A DNA stretch of 64,000 bases from contig NZ_CALFYO010000020.1 in assembly GCF_937952055.1 (NCBI RefSeq), positions 124,001-188,000 on the forward strand. Reading direction: 5' to 3'. Below are positions 41,315 through 51,366 of the stretch, one piece after another. How positions within the stretch are numbered: position 1 is the stretch's first letter; each line of letters starts with the position of its first letter. This DNA comes from an uncultured Piscinibacter sp. (GTDB lineage: Bacteria; Pseudomonadota; Gammaproteobacteria; Burkholderiales; Burkholderiaceae_C). The translations under genes and the position numbers were made by a program. The notes beneath the pieces were generated by a model, which did no database searches, was not told the DNA's origin, and saw nothing but the letters and a program-made list of their open reading frames with translations.

Positions 41315-42034
41315 ATGCAAGCCCACACCGTGCCGAAGGTCAACCATCTGCTGGCTGCGCTGCCCGCCGCCGACTGGGAGCGCTGGCAGCCCCAACTGGA
41401 GTGGGTGAAGATGCCGCTCGGCCAGGTGCTGTACGAGTCGGGTGCCACGCTGTCGCACGCCTACTTCCCCACCACGGCGATCGTCTCGCTGCTGTACGTG
41501 CTGGAAAACGGCGCCTCGGCCGAGATCGCCGTGGCCGGCAAAGAGGGCATGGTGGGCATCTCGCTGTTCATGGGCGGCGGCTCCACCCCCAGCCGGGGCG
41601 TGGTGCAGAGCGCCGGCGAGGGCTTCCGCATCCGCTCGTCGTTCATCCGCACCGAGTTCGACCGCGCCGGCGCGGTGATGCACCTGCTGCTGCGCTACAC
41701 GCAGGCGCTGATCACCCAGATGTCGCAGACGGCGGTGTGCAACCGGCACCATTCGCTCGACCAGCAGTTGTGCCGCTGGCTGCTGCTGAGCCTGGACCGG
41801 CTGTCCGGCAATGAACTGGTGATGACCCAGGAGCTGATCGCCAACATGCTCGGCGTGCGCCGCGAAGGCGTGACCGAGGCGGCGCTGAAGCTGCAGGCGG
41901 CCGGGCTGATCCGCTACGCCCGCGGCCACATCACGGTGATCGACCGCGCCGGCCTCGAGGCGCGCACCTGCGAATGCTACGCGGCCGTGCTCAAGGAATA
42001 CGCACGCCTGCTGCCGGAACTTCTCGCCGATTGA
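41315..42034 (+). CDS. CRP/FNR-type regulator (paralogue 2)
   Basis: The 239-residue product has an N-terminal effector barrel (HAYFPTTAIVSLLYVLENG, AVAGKEGMVGIS), a long dimer helix with HLLLRYTQALITQMSQ, and a winged helix with MTQELIANMLGVRREGVTEA near residues 170-190. There are no iron-sulfur cysteines at the N-terminus. The recognition helix RREGVTE keeps the Arg-Glu pair of CRP but has Glu where CRP has its second Arg. It is very similar to paralogue 3 (44619). An operator lies in its own promoter. Confidence 0.9.
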   Translation: MQAHTVPKVNHLLAALPAADWERWQPQLEWVKMPLGQVLYESGATLSHAYFPTTAIVSLLYVLENGASAEIAVAGKEGMVGISLFMGGGSTPSRGVVQSAGEGFRIRSSFIRTEFDRAGAVMHLLLRYTQALITQMSQTAVCNRHHSLDQQLCRWLLLSLDRLSGNELVMTQELIANMLGVRREGVTEAALKLQAAGLIRYARGHITVIDRAGLEARTCECYAAVLKEYARLLPELLAD

Positions 42035-42057
42035 CACCCGCGGGCATCGCCCGCCAC

Positions 42058-42073
42058 GGTACGCAGGCGCACA
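42058..42073 (+). promoter_or_regulatory. Operator GGTACGCAGGCGCACA before the gene at 42107
   Basis: GAC follows. The hexamer 20 bp away is GCGATG (42094-42099), a weak -10. The predicted start point (42106) is the base before the ATG at 42107, as in the GGDEF gene. Confidence 0.47.
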
Positions 42074-42106
42074 GACGGCGCGCATCGTTCTCGGCGATGC
42101 TGGCTC

Positions 42107-42388
42107 ATGGATCATGCCGTCCTCCCCTTCTCGCACCGAATCGCGCCCTTCGGCGTGGCCCTCACCGCCACGGTGGCGGTGGCCGCGGCGGGGCTGCTGG
42201 TCGGCATCGGCGAGGTCGCGCGCGAAGCGGTGCACCAGGGCGAGCTTCGCCGGGCGGCCACGGCCAGGCACTCGCAGGCCACCTGGCGCTGCAACACGCT
42301 GCGCAGCATGAAGCAGCGCGACGCCTGCCTGAAGGAGCTCAACGCACCGCCGCCGCAGCAAGTGCCGGTGACCCTGCCGCGGCGCTGA
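42107..42388 (+). CDS. Small membrane-anchored hypothetical protein
   Basis: The 93-residue product has one N-terminal transmembrane helix (about 14-36) and a basic soluble part with two cysteines (WRCNTLRSMKQRDACLKEL). I recognise no family. It follows CRP-like paralogue 2 after 72 bp and has its own operator. No ribosome binding site is seen, in line with a leaderless transcript. Confidence 0.6.
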   Translation: MDHAVLPFSHRIAPFGVALTATVAVAAAGLLVGIGEVAREAVHQGELRRAATARHSQATWRCNTLRSMKQRDACLKELNAPPPQQVPVTLPRR

Positions 42389-42392
42389 GCGC

Positions 42393-43817
42393 TCAGGGCG
42401 GCGGCACCGAGCCGGCGTAGAACACCTCGCAGGGCGTGCCGGAAAGCGCGTCGCGTCCCTTCTCGAGCAGGCGCAGCACCGGGCCGGCCAGCGAACGCAT
42501 CAGGTCGGGCTTCTCGACCACCGGCGCCTGGAAGGTCCCACGGATCTTCTGCGTCACCTTGGCGCAGCCCTGCGCATCGACCAGCGCCACCGAGACGTCG
42601 TCGAAACGCTCGCCGACGAGATCGAGCCGGCCGTGCAGCGCAAGGCGGTTTGCCTTCGTCGCCATCGCCACGTCGAGTGCCTGCGCCTGGCCGTGCTCGA
42701 CCTTCCACTCCGAGACCAGCGTGCGGATCTCGCTGCGGCCGCCATTACCTCGAGCAAGGCTGGCGAAGTCGTAGCCCTTGGTGACCAGCAGCCCGGCCGG
42801 CCCGGCGAAGAAGACGGCCCCCACGTCGACGAGGCTGAAGGTCTGGCTGGCCTCGAAGCGCTCGAAGGCCGCGTCGAGGTCGGTGCCCACGAAGACGAGG
42901 TCGCGCCCGCGCAGCGAGACCTGGCCCGACAAGGCGCGCTCGAGCTGCGCCGCGCTGGCGCCGCTCGTGGCCAGCGTGGCCGAGAAGTCCATGCGCCCGG
43001 TGGCCAGGGGTTCGACCGACATCGCGGCGAAGAAGGCCTCGACGGGAAACTGCGCGAGCGTGAAGTCGAACCGGTACGAGGCCACGGCGGCGGAGAAGTC
43101 CGCCCGCACGCGCCCGCTGCCCTGGGCGTCGAACAGTCGCGCCGTCAGCGGCCGGATCTCGACGATGGCGTCCTTCGCTTCGGCACGGAACTGCACGTCG
43201 AGCAGCGTCAGCGCATCGCGGCGCAGCTGCGCGCAGCCGATCTCGGCATCGAAGGACAGCGCCTTGAGCAGGTCGGCCCGCGTGCCCGCGGCGCGGCGCA
43301 GCCTCTGCACCCGGCCGTGGCAGTCGCGCGCCTCGAACCCCAGACCGCCGCGCTGGTCGACGAAGACGATGCGGCCGGCGCTCAGGCTGACCTCGGGCCA
43401 GGACTGCGCGGGCGACGGCGTCGCCGGCGGCGCGGGCTCGGCGACGTTGAAGCGGCCCTCGCGATCGCGCTCCAGCGTGAGGACCGGCTGAACCAGCACG
43501 AGCGTGTCGACGCGCAGTTCGTCGCCGAGCAGCGACAGCCATTCGACGCCGACGGTCACCCGCTTGACCGTCGCGATCTGCGCGCCCTGGCGGTGCAGGC
43601 TCACGTCGGCCAGGGTCAGGCGCAGCGCCGGGAAGACGTCGATGTCCAGCCGATCGGCGCTGCGCAGCTCCAGCCCCAGGGCGCGCGAGGCGATGGCCTC
43701 GAGTCGCGATTGGTAGAGCCGGGGATCGACCCACAGAAACAGCGCCGCGGCGATCAGCAGCAGCAGGCCGCCGGCCGCGGCGGCGACCTGCAAGGCGATC
43801 CGCACCGGCCGGCTCAT
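42393..43817 (-). CDS. AsmA-family envelope protein
   Basis: The 474-residue product has an N-terminal transmembrane helix (about 7-29) followed by the AsmA start LYQSRLEAIASRALGLELRS then LRLTLADVSLHRQG, and a C-terminal AsmA-like region with beta-rich repeats (GRMDFSATLATSGASAAQLE, ALSGQVSLRGRDLVF). AsmA-like proteins are periplasmic bridge proteins that influence phospholipid transport and outer-membrane assembly. It is downstream of CRP-like paralogue 3 on the same strand, 20 bp apart. Confidence 0.86.
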   Translation of the reverse strand: MSRPVRIALQVAAAAGGLLLLIAAALFLWVDPRLYQSRLEAIASRALGLELRSADRLDIDVFPALRLTLADVSLHRQGAQIATVKRVTVGVEWLSLLGDELRVDTLVLVQPVLTLERDREGRFNVAEPAPPATPSPAQSWPEVSLSAGRIVFVDQRGGLGFEARDCHGRVQRLRRAAGTRADLLKALSFDAEIGCAQLRRDALTLLDVQFRAEAKDAIVEIRPLTARLFDAQGSGRVRADFSAAVASYRFDFTLAQFPVEAFFAAMSVEPLATGRMDFSATLATSGASAAQLERALSGQVSLRGRDLVFVGTDLDAAFERFEASQTFSLVDVGAVFFAGPAGLLVTKGYDFASLARGNGGRSEIRTLVSEWKVEHGQAQALDVAMATKANRLALHGRLDLVGERFDDVSVALVDAQGCAKVTQKIRGTFQAPVVEKPDLMRSLAGPVLRLLEKGRDALSGTPCEVFYAGSVPPP

Positions 43818-43836
43818 GGGGTCTTCGCCCCGGACC

Positions 43837-44619
43837 TCAGCGGGCCTGCAGCAACAGGCTGCGCTCGCGCACCTCGGGCTGCCGGCCCGCGGCGACCGGC
43901 GGCGGCACGGGCAGCCGCGGCAGCAGCCGGTCGTAGTCGCCGCGGATCACGCGGTAGCACTCGCAGCTGCGCCGCTCCAGCCCCGGACGATCGAGCACGT
44001 GCATGTGGCCGCGCGAATAGGTGATCAGTCCGGCTGCCTGCAGGTGCCTCGCGGCCTCGGTCACGCTCTCGCGGCGCACGCCCAGCCGCCCGGCCATCAG
44101 TTCCTGCGTCATCCGCAGTTCCTCGCCCGGCCATCGATCCAGCGTGAGCAGCATCCAGCGCGTCAGCTGCTGCTCGATGCTGTGGTGGCGGGCGCACACC
44201 GCGATCTGCGCCATCTGCGTGATCAGCGCCTGGGTGTATCGAAGCAGCAGATGCATGGCGGAGCCGGCGCGGTCGAACTCCTGCTGCAGATCGGCGGCGC
44301 GGATGCGCCAGGCGCGGCCCGCGCTGCGGACTTCCGCGGAACTCGTGGTCGAGCTGCCGCCCAGGAACGCCGACACGCCAACGATGCCCTCGCCACCCAC
44401 CTGGGCCACTTCGAGCGGCGCGCCGTCGCACGTCACGTACAGCAGCGAGACGATGGCCGAGGTCGGAAAGTACAGGTGCGCACTCGGCAAACCCGCCCTG
44501 CTCAACACCTGCCCGGCACGAAGTTCGATCAGCGCCATCTGGGGCTGGCAGCGGGCCCACTCGTCCTCGGTGAAGGCCGCGAGCAGGCGATTGCGTCGCG
44601 CGTCGAACGAATCGGTCAT
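43837..44619 (-). CDS. CRP/FNR-type regulator (paralogue 3)
   Basis: The 260-residue product aligns along its length with paralogue 2: barrel (SAHLYFPTSAIVSLLYV, QVGGEGIVGVSAF), dimer helix (HLLLRYTQALITQMAQ) and winged helix MTQELMAGRLGVRRESVTEA. Its recognition helix RRESVTE is nearly identical to that of paralogue 2, so both may bind the same site. It has a 25-residue C-terminal tail not seen in the others. It is followed by asmA on the same strand. Confidence 0.9.
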   Translation of the reverse strand: MTDSFDARRNRLLAAFTEDEWARCQPQMALIELRAGQVLSRAGLPSAHLYFPTSAIVSLLYVTCDGAPLEVAQVGGEGIVGVSAFLGGSSTTSSAEVRSAGRAWRIRAADLQQEFDRAGSAMHLLLRYTQALITQMAQIAVCARHHSIEQQLTRWMLLTLDRWPGEELRMTQELMAGRLGVRRESVTEAARHLQAAGLITYSRGHMHVLDRPGLERRSCECYRVIRGDYDRLLPRLPVPPPVAAGRQPEVRERSLLLQAR

Positions 44620-44716
44620 CGGGGCCCTTCTGTCGCGGGCACGGCCCGCAAGCGCCCGCTTGTACCCCCCGATCCGGATGCACGATTGCGCTATCGCAAT
44701 GCTCGGCGCCGCCGTT

Positions 44717-44732
44717 GGTGCGCTGGCGCACA
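44717..44732. promoter_or_regulatory. Operator GGTGCGCTGGCGCACA between paralogue 3 and DUF1840 gene
   Basis: The inner 14 bp are a perfect palindrome. Hexamers at the 20-bp position are GCTGCA (44753-44758, plus, towards 44792) and CGATAG (44691-44696, minus, towards the regulator at 44619), so either or both genes could be targets. Confidence 0.5.
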
Positions 44733-44791
44733 TAGTGAATCCGGCCGGGCGTGCTGCAATGGCACGTCGAGGCGATGAGAAGGTGACACCC

Positions 44792-45100
44792 ATGAGCTAT
44801 CGATTCCATTCCAAGGCCGCCGGTGACGTGCTGATGCTCGAACCCGAGGGAGACGCCGTGCTGACGGCGATGGGCATCGTCCCGGCCAAGAGGGGCATCA
44901 TCGAACCGGCCGCGATGGCCGCCGCGCTGCGGGCCATCGAGGGCGCGATCGAGCGGTCCGAGGCCAGCCCGACCGCCGCGGGCGCCGAAGCGGACGACGA
45001 GGGCGAGCGCTATGTCTCGCTGCGCCAGCGCGCCTGGCCGCTGATGGAGATGATGAAGCGGTCGCTCGCGGCGAACGTGCCGATCGTCTGGGGGGTGTGA
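44792..45100 (+). CDS. DUF1840 family protein
   Basis: The 102-residue product has the DUF1840 pattern: MSYRFHSKAAGDVLMLEPEG, GIIEPAAMAAALRAIEGAI, then SLRQRAWPLMEMMKRSLAA and the terminal VPIVWGV. The family is typical of Beta- and Gammaproteobacteria and has no known function. AAGG lies 9 bases before the ATG. The operator upstream puts it in the proposed stress regulon. Confidence 0.87.
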   Translation: MSYRFHSKAAGDVLMLEPEGDAVLTAMGIVPAKRGIIEPAAMAAALRAIEGAIERSEASPTAAGAEADDEGERYVSLRQRAWPLMEMMKRSLAANVPIVWGV

Positions 45101-45143
45101 GCGTCCCGTGCAAGGCGAGGCTGCACACGGGCCATCCCGGAAC

Positions 45144-45159
45144 GGTTCGCCAGCGCACA
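45144..45159 (+). promoter_or_regulatory. Operator GGTTCGCCAGCGCACA before the dodecin gene
   Basis: GAC follows. The hexamer 20 bp on is ACAGAC, a poor -10, so the exact promoter is unclear. The spacer holds an extra half-site (CTGGCGAAC at 45162-45170). Confidence 0.45.
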
Positions 45160-45237
45160 GACTGGCGAACGCCGGCGACACAGACTGGCTGCCCGCCCTG
45201 GTCGCGAACCGGGGCCATTCACCGCCGAGGCACCATC

Positions 45238-45441
45238 ATGACCATCGCACGCATCACCGAGATCAGCAGCGTCAGCACCAAGAGCTTCCAGGACGCCATC
45301 GAGCAGGGCGTGGCGCGCGCCCACAAGACACTGAAGAACGTCATGGGCGCCTGGGTGAAGGACCAGGAGGTCAGCGTCGACCAGGGCAAGGTGACGGGCT
45401 ACAAGGTGATCCTCAAGGTGACCTTCGTCCTCAACGACTGA
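45238..45441 (+). CDS. Dodecin-family protein
   Basis: The 67-residue product shows the dodecin fold: ITEISSVSTKSFQDAIEQGV, a central strand with VMGAWVKDQEVSV, and YKVILKVTFVLND. Dodecins form hollow dodecamers that store flavin or related ligands and are often stress-induced. GAGG lies 8 bases before the ATG. A GC-rich hairpin at 45456-45477 follows the stop. Confidence 0.88.
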   Translation: MTIARITEISSVSTKSFQDAIEQGVARAHKTLKNVMGAWVKDQEVSVDQGKVTGYKVILKVTFVLND

Positions 45442-45455
45442 GCGCCGGCGCGATC

Positions 45456-45477
45456 GGCCCGCCGCTGCGGCGGGGCC
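45456..45477 (+). terminator. Hairpin after the dodecin gene
   Basis: GGCCCGCCG pairs with CGGCGGGGCC with one bulged G and a CTG loop, 15 bases after the dodecin stop and just before the chemotaxis-like gene at 45491. No T-run is present. Confidence 0.38.
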
Positions 45478-45490
45478 GCATACTTCGCGC

Positions 45491-48046
<2,556 letters not shown>

Positions 48047-48075
48047 AGTCGGCGCAAACAGCAACGCGAGACACC

Positions 48076-48645
48076 ATGGCAAACCATCCGATTCCTCACG
48101 AACGCCTGGCGGACCTGCGCCGCCGGGCTTCGACGCGCCTGACCGGCGCGCCCGCCGGAGCGCAGCCCTATGCGGCGTCGGACGCCCTGGCCGTGCTGCA
48201 CGACCTGGCGTCTTCGCCGGACACCGCGGCCGACGCGCTCGCGCTGCTGCACGAGCTCCAGGTTCACCAGGTCGAGCTGGAGCTGCAGGCCGAGGAGCTG
48301 CGCGAATCGCGGGCCGAACTCGAGTCGATGCTGCAGCGGCAGATCCAGCTCTACGACCATCTGCCCGTCGGCTGCTTCACCATCGATCGGCAGCTGGTCG
48401 TGCACGAGCTCAATCTGCGCGGCGCCGCGCTGCTGGGCGTGCCGCGCGAGGAAGCCTATGGGCTGCGGCTCGACGCCTTTCTGTCGAGCCAGGGCGCCCA
48501 GCGGCTGCGCGCGATGCTGGACGGCACCGACTCCGCGATCCTGGAACTGGCGCCGCGGCAGGGTCGCGCCTGTCAGTTGCGTGCCGAGCTCGGCGCCGAT
48601 CCGGCGGCAGACCGCTTCTTCCTGACGCTGTCGGGCGCCCAGTAG
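48076..48645 (+). CDS. PAS-domain protein
   Basis: The 189-residue product has an N-terminal helical coiled region (ALALLHELQVHQVELELQAE) typical of proteins that accompany CheB/CheR fusions, then a PAS domain (about 92-185) with YDHLPVGCFTIDRQLVVHEL. It has no output domain. It starts 29 bases after the fusion gene and may have been its missing C-terminal partner. Confidence 0.82.
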   Translation: MANHPIPHERLADLRRRASTRLTGAPAGAQPYAASDALAVLHDLASSPDTAADALALLHELQVHQVELELQAEELRESRAELESMLQRQIQLYDHLPVGCFTIDRQLVVHELNLRGAALLGVPREEAYGLRLDAFLSSQGAQRLRAMLDGTDSAILELAPRQGRACQLRAELGADPAADRFFLTLSGAQ

Positions 48646-48690
48646 CCGCACCTCCGCGCGAACGGCCGCCGAAGTGCTGTCGACCGACGC

Positions 48691-49441
48691 ATGAGCGCGC
48701 CGACATCGACACCGAGGCTCGATCGCCAGCTCTACAAGCGCTTCCTCCAGGTTGCCGGCGGCTTCTGGCGCTCCGAGGAGCGCGGCCGCGCGCGCCTTGC
48801 TCGTGGCGCTGGTGGCGCTGCTGCTCGCCCAGACGACCGCGAGCGCGCTGATGAACCAGGAGGCGGGCGAGATCACCTCGGCACTGGCGGCGGCCGATGC
48901 GCCGCGCTTCTGGGCCTCGATCCAGCGCTTCGTCGCCGTGCTGGTGGTCGCGGTGCCGCTGTAGGCCTTCTGCTACCACGTCCGCGACAACCTCGGGCTG
49001 CTGTGGCGCCGCTGGATGACCCACCACCTGCTCGAACGCTACCTCGGCGACCGGGCGTTCTACCGGCTCAACTCGGTGGCCGGCATCGACAACCCGGACC
49101 AGCGCATCTCGGAAGACATCAACGCCTTCACGCAGCAGTCGCTGTGCTTCCTGATGGTGGTGCTCGGCGCGCTGATCGAGCTGATCGCGTTCACCGGCGT
49201 GCTGTGGGCGATCGCCCGCGGGCTGCTCTCGCGGCCGCGCTACGTGATGCTCGACGAGGCCACCAGCGCGCTCGATGCGGCCAACGAGGAATCGGTCTGC
49301 CAGCAGCTCGTCGAGATCGCCACCACGCCGGTCAGCGTGAGCCACCGCGCCTCGCTGGTCCGCTACCACCGCCACGTGCTCGAGCTGCCCGGCGAGGGCC
49401 AGTGGTCGCTGCATCTGGCCGAGGGCTATCGATTCAGCTGA
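48691..49441 (+). pseudogene. Decayed SbmA/YddA-type ABC transporter
   Basis: The start is MSAPTSTPRLDRQLYKRFLQ, then the frame shifts near 48790 to RALLVALVALLLAQTTASAL. An in-frame TAG at 48962 replaces a Tyr, followed by FCYHVRDNLGLLWRRWMTHH, VAGIDNPDQRISEDINAF and so on. At about 49215 the sequence jumps from a membrane helix straight to RPRYVMLDEATSALDAANE, the Walker B region. Walker A and the ABC signature are missing, so some 200 codons are deleted. Only the ends of a fused permease-ATPase (about 600 residues normally) remain. Confidence 0.87.
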
Positions 49442-49467
49442 ACCCGCCGGCGCAGCGCCGGCCGCCG

Positions 49468-49731
49468 TCAAGCTGCCGGTGCGTCTTCGCGCTTGGCGGG
49501 CTGGTCGCTCGCCGCCGGACTCGATGCGTCTGCCAGCGGCCCCGCGGCCGCACCGACCATCATGCCGCCGCCGGTCAGCACCGAGTTGGCCTCGCGCTCG
49601 GCTTCCCCGGGCTCCATCGGCATCTGGGCCGCGGGGTCCGGGTCCTGCGACGGAATGCCATGCCCGGGACGGGCTTGCCCGGCCAGGTCCTGATCGATTC
49701 GGACGGTCTTCGGAGTCGGAATTGCGGACAT
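49468..49731 (-). CDS. Small disordered hypothetical protein
   Basis: The 87-residue product starts MSAIPTPKTVRIDQDLAGQA and is rich in Pro, Ala, Gly and acidic residues, with a short glycine/methionine stretch TGGGMMVGAAAGPL. It has no signal, membrane segment or family that I recognise. An ATG at 49737 is also possible; GAGGG lies before both. It may be controlled by the operator at 49782-49797. Confidence 0.55.
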   Translation of the reverse strand: MSAIPTPKTVRIDQDLAGQARPGHGIPSQDPDPAAQMPMEPGEAEREANSVLTGGGMMVGAAAGPLADASSPAASDQPAKREDAPAA

Positions 49732-49781
49732 GATCATGTGCCCTCGTGCAGCCCATGCTTGCCCGGCGCGGGCGCCGCGTC

Positions 49782-49797
49782 TGTACTTCAACGCACA
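49782..49797. promoter_or_regulatory. Operator TGTACTTCAACGCACA between two small genes
   Basis: A degenerate copy with good outer arms. GAC lies on the minus side, and CAAGCA (49756-49761) is 20 bp away, towards the gene at 49731. On the plus side the hexamer is CCATGC, towards the cysteine-rich gene at 49930. It is the last copy seen in the window. Confidence 0.42.
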
Positions 49798-49929
49798 GAA
49801 CCACGACGCGCGTTGCGCCATGCTGGCATGGGGTGGCCGGCGCTGGCGCGGCGGGACGGCTTCGGGCCGTGCCGCTCGAACGTGAACCGGCCACCCCGAC
49901 CTTGTCGTCCAACCTGCGGGGTGCTGCCC

Positions 49930-50073
49930 ATGAAGCTCTGTCCGATCGCCATCGCCGTCACGTGCCGGCGCTGCCCCATCGTCAAGGTCTGCCCGGTGAA
50001 GCGGGTCATCGGTGACTACGTCGACGCCCCTGCGGCCAGGCCCAGCAGCGGCCGGGCGAAGAAACCAAAGTGA
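49930..50073 (+). CDS. Small four-cysteine protein
   Basis: The 47-residue product is MKLCPIAIAVTCRRCPIVKV then CPVKRVIGDYVD and a basic tail GRAKKPK. Cysteines at 4, 12, 15 and 21 could bind a metal or iron-sulfur cluster. I have a general impression that short proteins of this CP-x-CP-VIGDY type occur elsewhere in Burkholderiales, but know no function. It is too short for easy detection but well formed. Confidence 0.6.
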   Translation: MKLCPIAIAVTCRRCPIVKVCPVKRVIGDYVDAPAARPSSGRAKKPK

Positions 50074-50096
50074 CCCGGCGCGGAATGCCGTGACGC

Positions 50097-50600
50097 GACC
50101 GGCTCGCGCGGCGTCAGCCCTTGGCGCTTCTGGTGGTCGGAGCCCTGGGCATGGCGATCGGCGGGCAGGTCGCGCACGACGACCGGAACCTCCTGCAGAC
50201 CGGCACGAATTGCTGCGCGCAGGGGCTGGGCGCCGAAGTGGACCTCGTGCCGGCCATCGCTGTCTGCAGGGTGCACAACGAGCGGCTGCAGGACGCCGCG
50301 CTGCTGGATGTCCTCGACAAGCTCGTCAATCGACTCCTCGCGGAACCCGGTGCGCGGGTTGTGCGCGTCCTCGTAGAGCAGCGACACGGCGAGGAGCAAC
50401 GGCCTTCCGTCGTTGCCGCTGGGCATGGCTGCAGCGGTTGAGTTCGCCGCTGCATCGGGGCTCGAGACGTCGGCATGCGTCGCGGCCGCTGCCGGTTGAT
50501 GGGACGCTGATGCCCCCCGGCTCAGCGTCGAGCAGGTCGAGCTGAACCTCTCTGGACTTGCTCCACGGCAGGCGGATGAACGCATCGTGCCGCGGCCTTT
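50097..50600 (-). pseudogene. Truncated, frameshifted ParB-like gene
   Basis: The best part, SLLYEDAHNPRTGFREESID followed by ELVEDIQQRGVLQPLVVHP and VPVVVRDLPADRHAQ, is the N-terminal ParB/Spo0J nuclease-like domain near 50400-50160. Upstream, an earlier frame reads RLPWSKSREVQLDLLDAEPG (50590-50525) and is thrown out of frame at a run of six G near 50516. Downstream the sequence ends soon after GLTPREP, without the helix-turn-helix. It is probably a remnant of an integrated plasmid or mobile element. Confidence 0.7.
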
Positions 50601-50879
50601 CAAGACGGGGAAGTACCCGTCAAGCGTTGCGCTGATGCACGTCGTCGTCCCGCATGCACTCAAATGCACCTGGGATGTCCCTGCAAGTCCAGCCATCGTC
50701 ACGGGTGGTTTCAACATTCTTTGACTCGCCCCTGCTGAAGCGTGACGCACCGTCCTGACCGGTCACTCGAACCTGCGCGCCATGCGACTTGGGCCTATGC
50801 ATGCGCGCTCCCTGACGCGAATGCCGTCGGCAGCGGTGAACTGCGACTTCCCGGCGCGCAGCCGGCTGGCTCGCGTCGT
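50601..50879. other. Gene-poor gap between parB remnant and CopD gene
   Basis: Short frames exist on both strands (for example a minus-strand one ending RDDDVHQRNA near 50620), but none has a convincing start or family. The local base composition is slightly less GC-rich than its surroundings. It is probably part of the same decayed insertion. Confidence 0.4.
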
Positions 50880-51347
50880 TCAATGCATGAGCGTGACGAC
50901 CAGCACCAAGGCACCCAGACCAAGGTTGACCGACACCCAGGTTCGGATCTGCACCAGGGCCGCCCCACCGGCGGACCACTCGGACGCGGCCACGGCCCGG
51001 CCGAGCCCGTTGAACAGCGCGAAGCGGATGTGCATGAAGATCGCCACCATGGCCACACCCAGCACGGCCATCACGGTCCACGCGAGCGGCATCTCGAAGC
51101 TGCCGCCTGACTGCACCACCTGTTTGGCCACGCGGCCCAGCATCCAGACGCCGCTGGAAAGTGTGAGCAACGATGTCACCAGCACGGCCTTGAAGAAGCG
51201 GCCCAGCACGTCGTGCATCAGGCGCAGCCGCACTGGTGGGTCGAGCTGAGCGACGGCTGGCCGCAGGAAGAGGTGCGCGAACACCATGCCGCCGATCCAG
51301 ACGACGACGGACAGCACATGGACTGTCTTGAGGATTGCATCGATCAT
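50880..51347 (-). CDS. CopD-family membrane protein
   Basis: The 155-residue product has four transmembrane helices. It starts MIDAILKTVHVLSVVVWIGG MVFAHLFL, with the conserved histidines of the CopD/YtpI kind near residues 10, 25 and 115. The family includes copper-resistance proteins and uncharacterised heme/quinone membrane proteins; copper itself is not indicated here. It starts 20 bases after the ExoD gene stop and ends the minus-strand group that begins with the membrane protein at 53589. Confidence 0.8.
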   Translation of the reverse strand: MIDAILKTVHVLSVVVWIGGMVFAHLFLRPAVAQLDPPVRLRLMHDVLGRFFKAVLVTSLLTLSSGVWMLGRVAKQVVQSGGSFEMPLAWTVMAVLGVAMVAIFMHIRFALFNGLGRAVAASEWSAGGAALVQIRTWVSVNLGLGALVLVVTLMH

Positions 51348-51366
51348 GGGTTCATTCCATTCGTAC

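Noticed and set aside
42385..42396. CTGAGCGCTCAG palindrome between convergent genes.
   Set aside because: It has no loop, so it is a poor hairpin, and being placed over two stop codons is enough to explain it.
14740..45185. The repeated promoter pattern as an ECF sigma factor promoter rather than an operator.
   Set aside because: The strongest signal is a two-fold symmetric 16-bp site, as for a dimeric regulator, and several copies lack a good -10. ACAGAC at -35 with CTACAA at -10 could still be a special promoter, so this is only partly excluded.
48691..50073. A single 460-codon frame running from the ABC pseudogene start to the four-cysteine gene.
   Set aside because: It follows the ABC start only to the frameshift near 48790; the middle is out-of-frame noise, and the end is a separate small gene with its own ATG.
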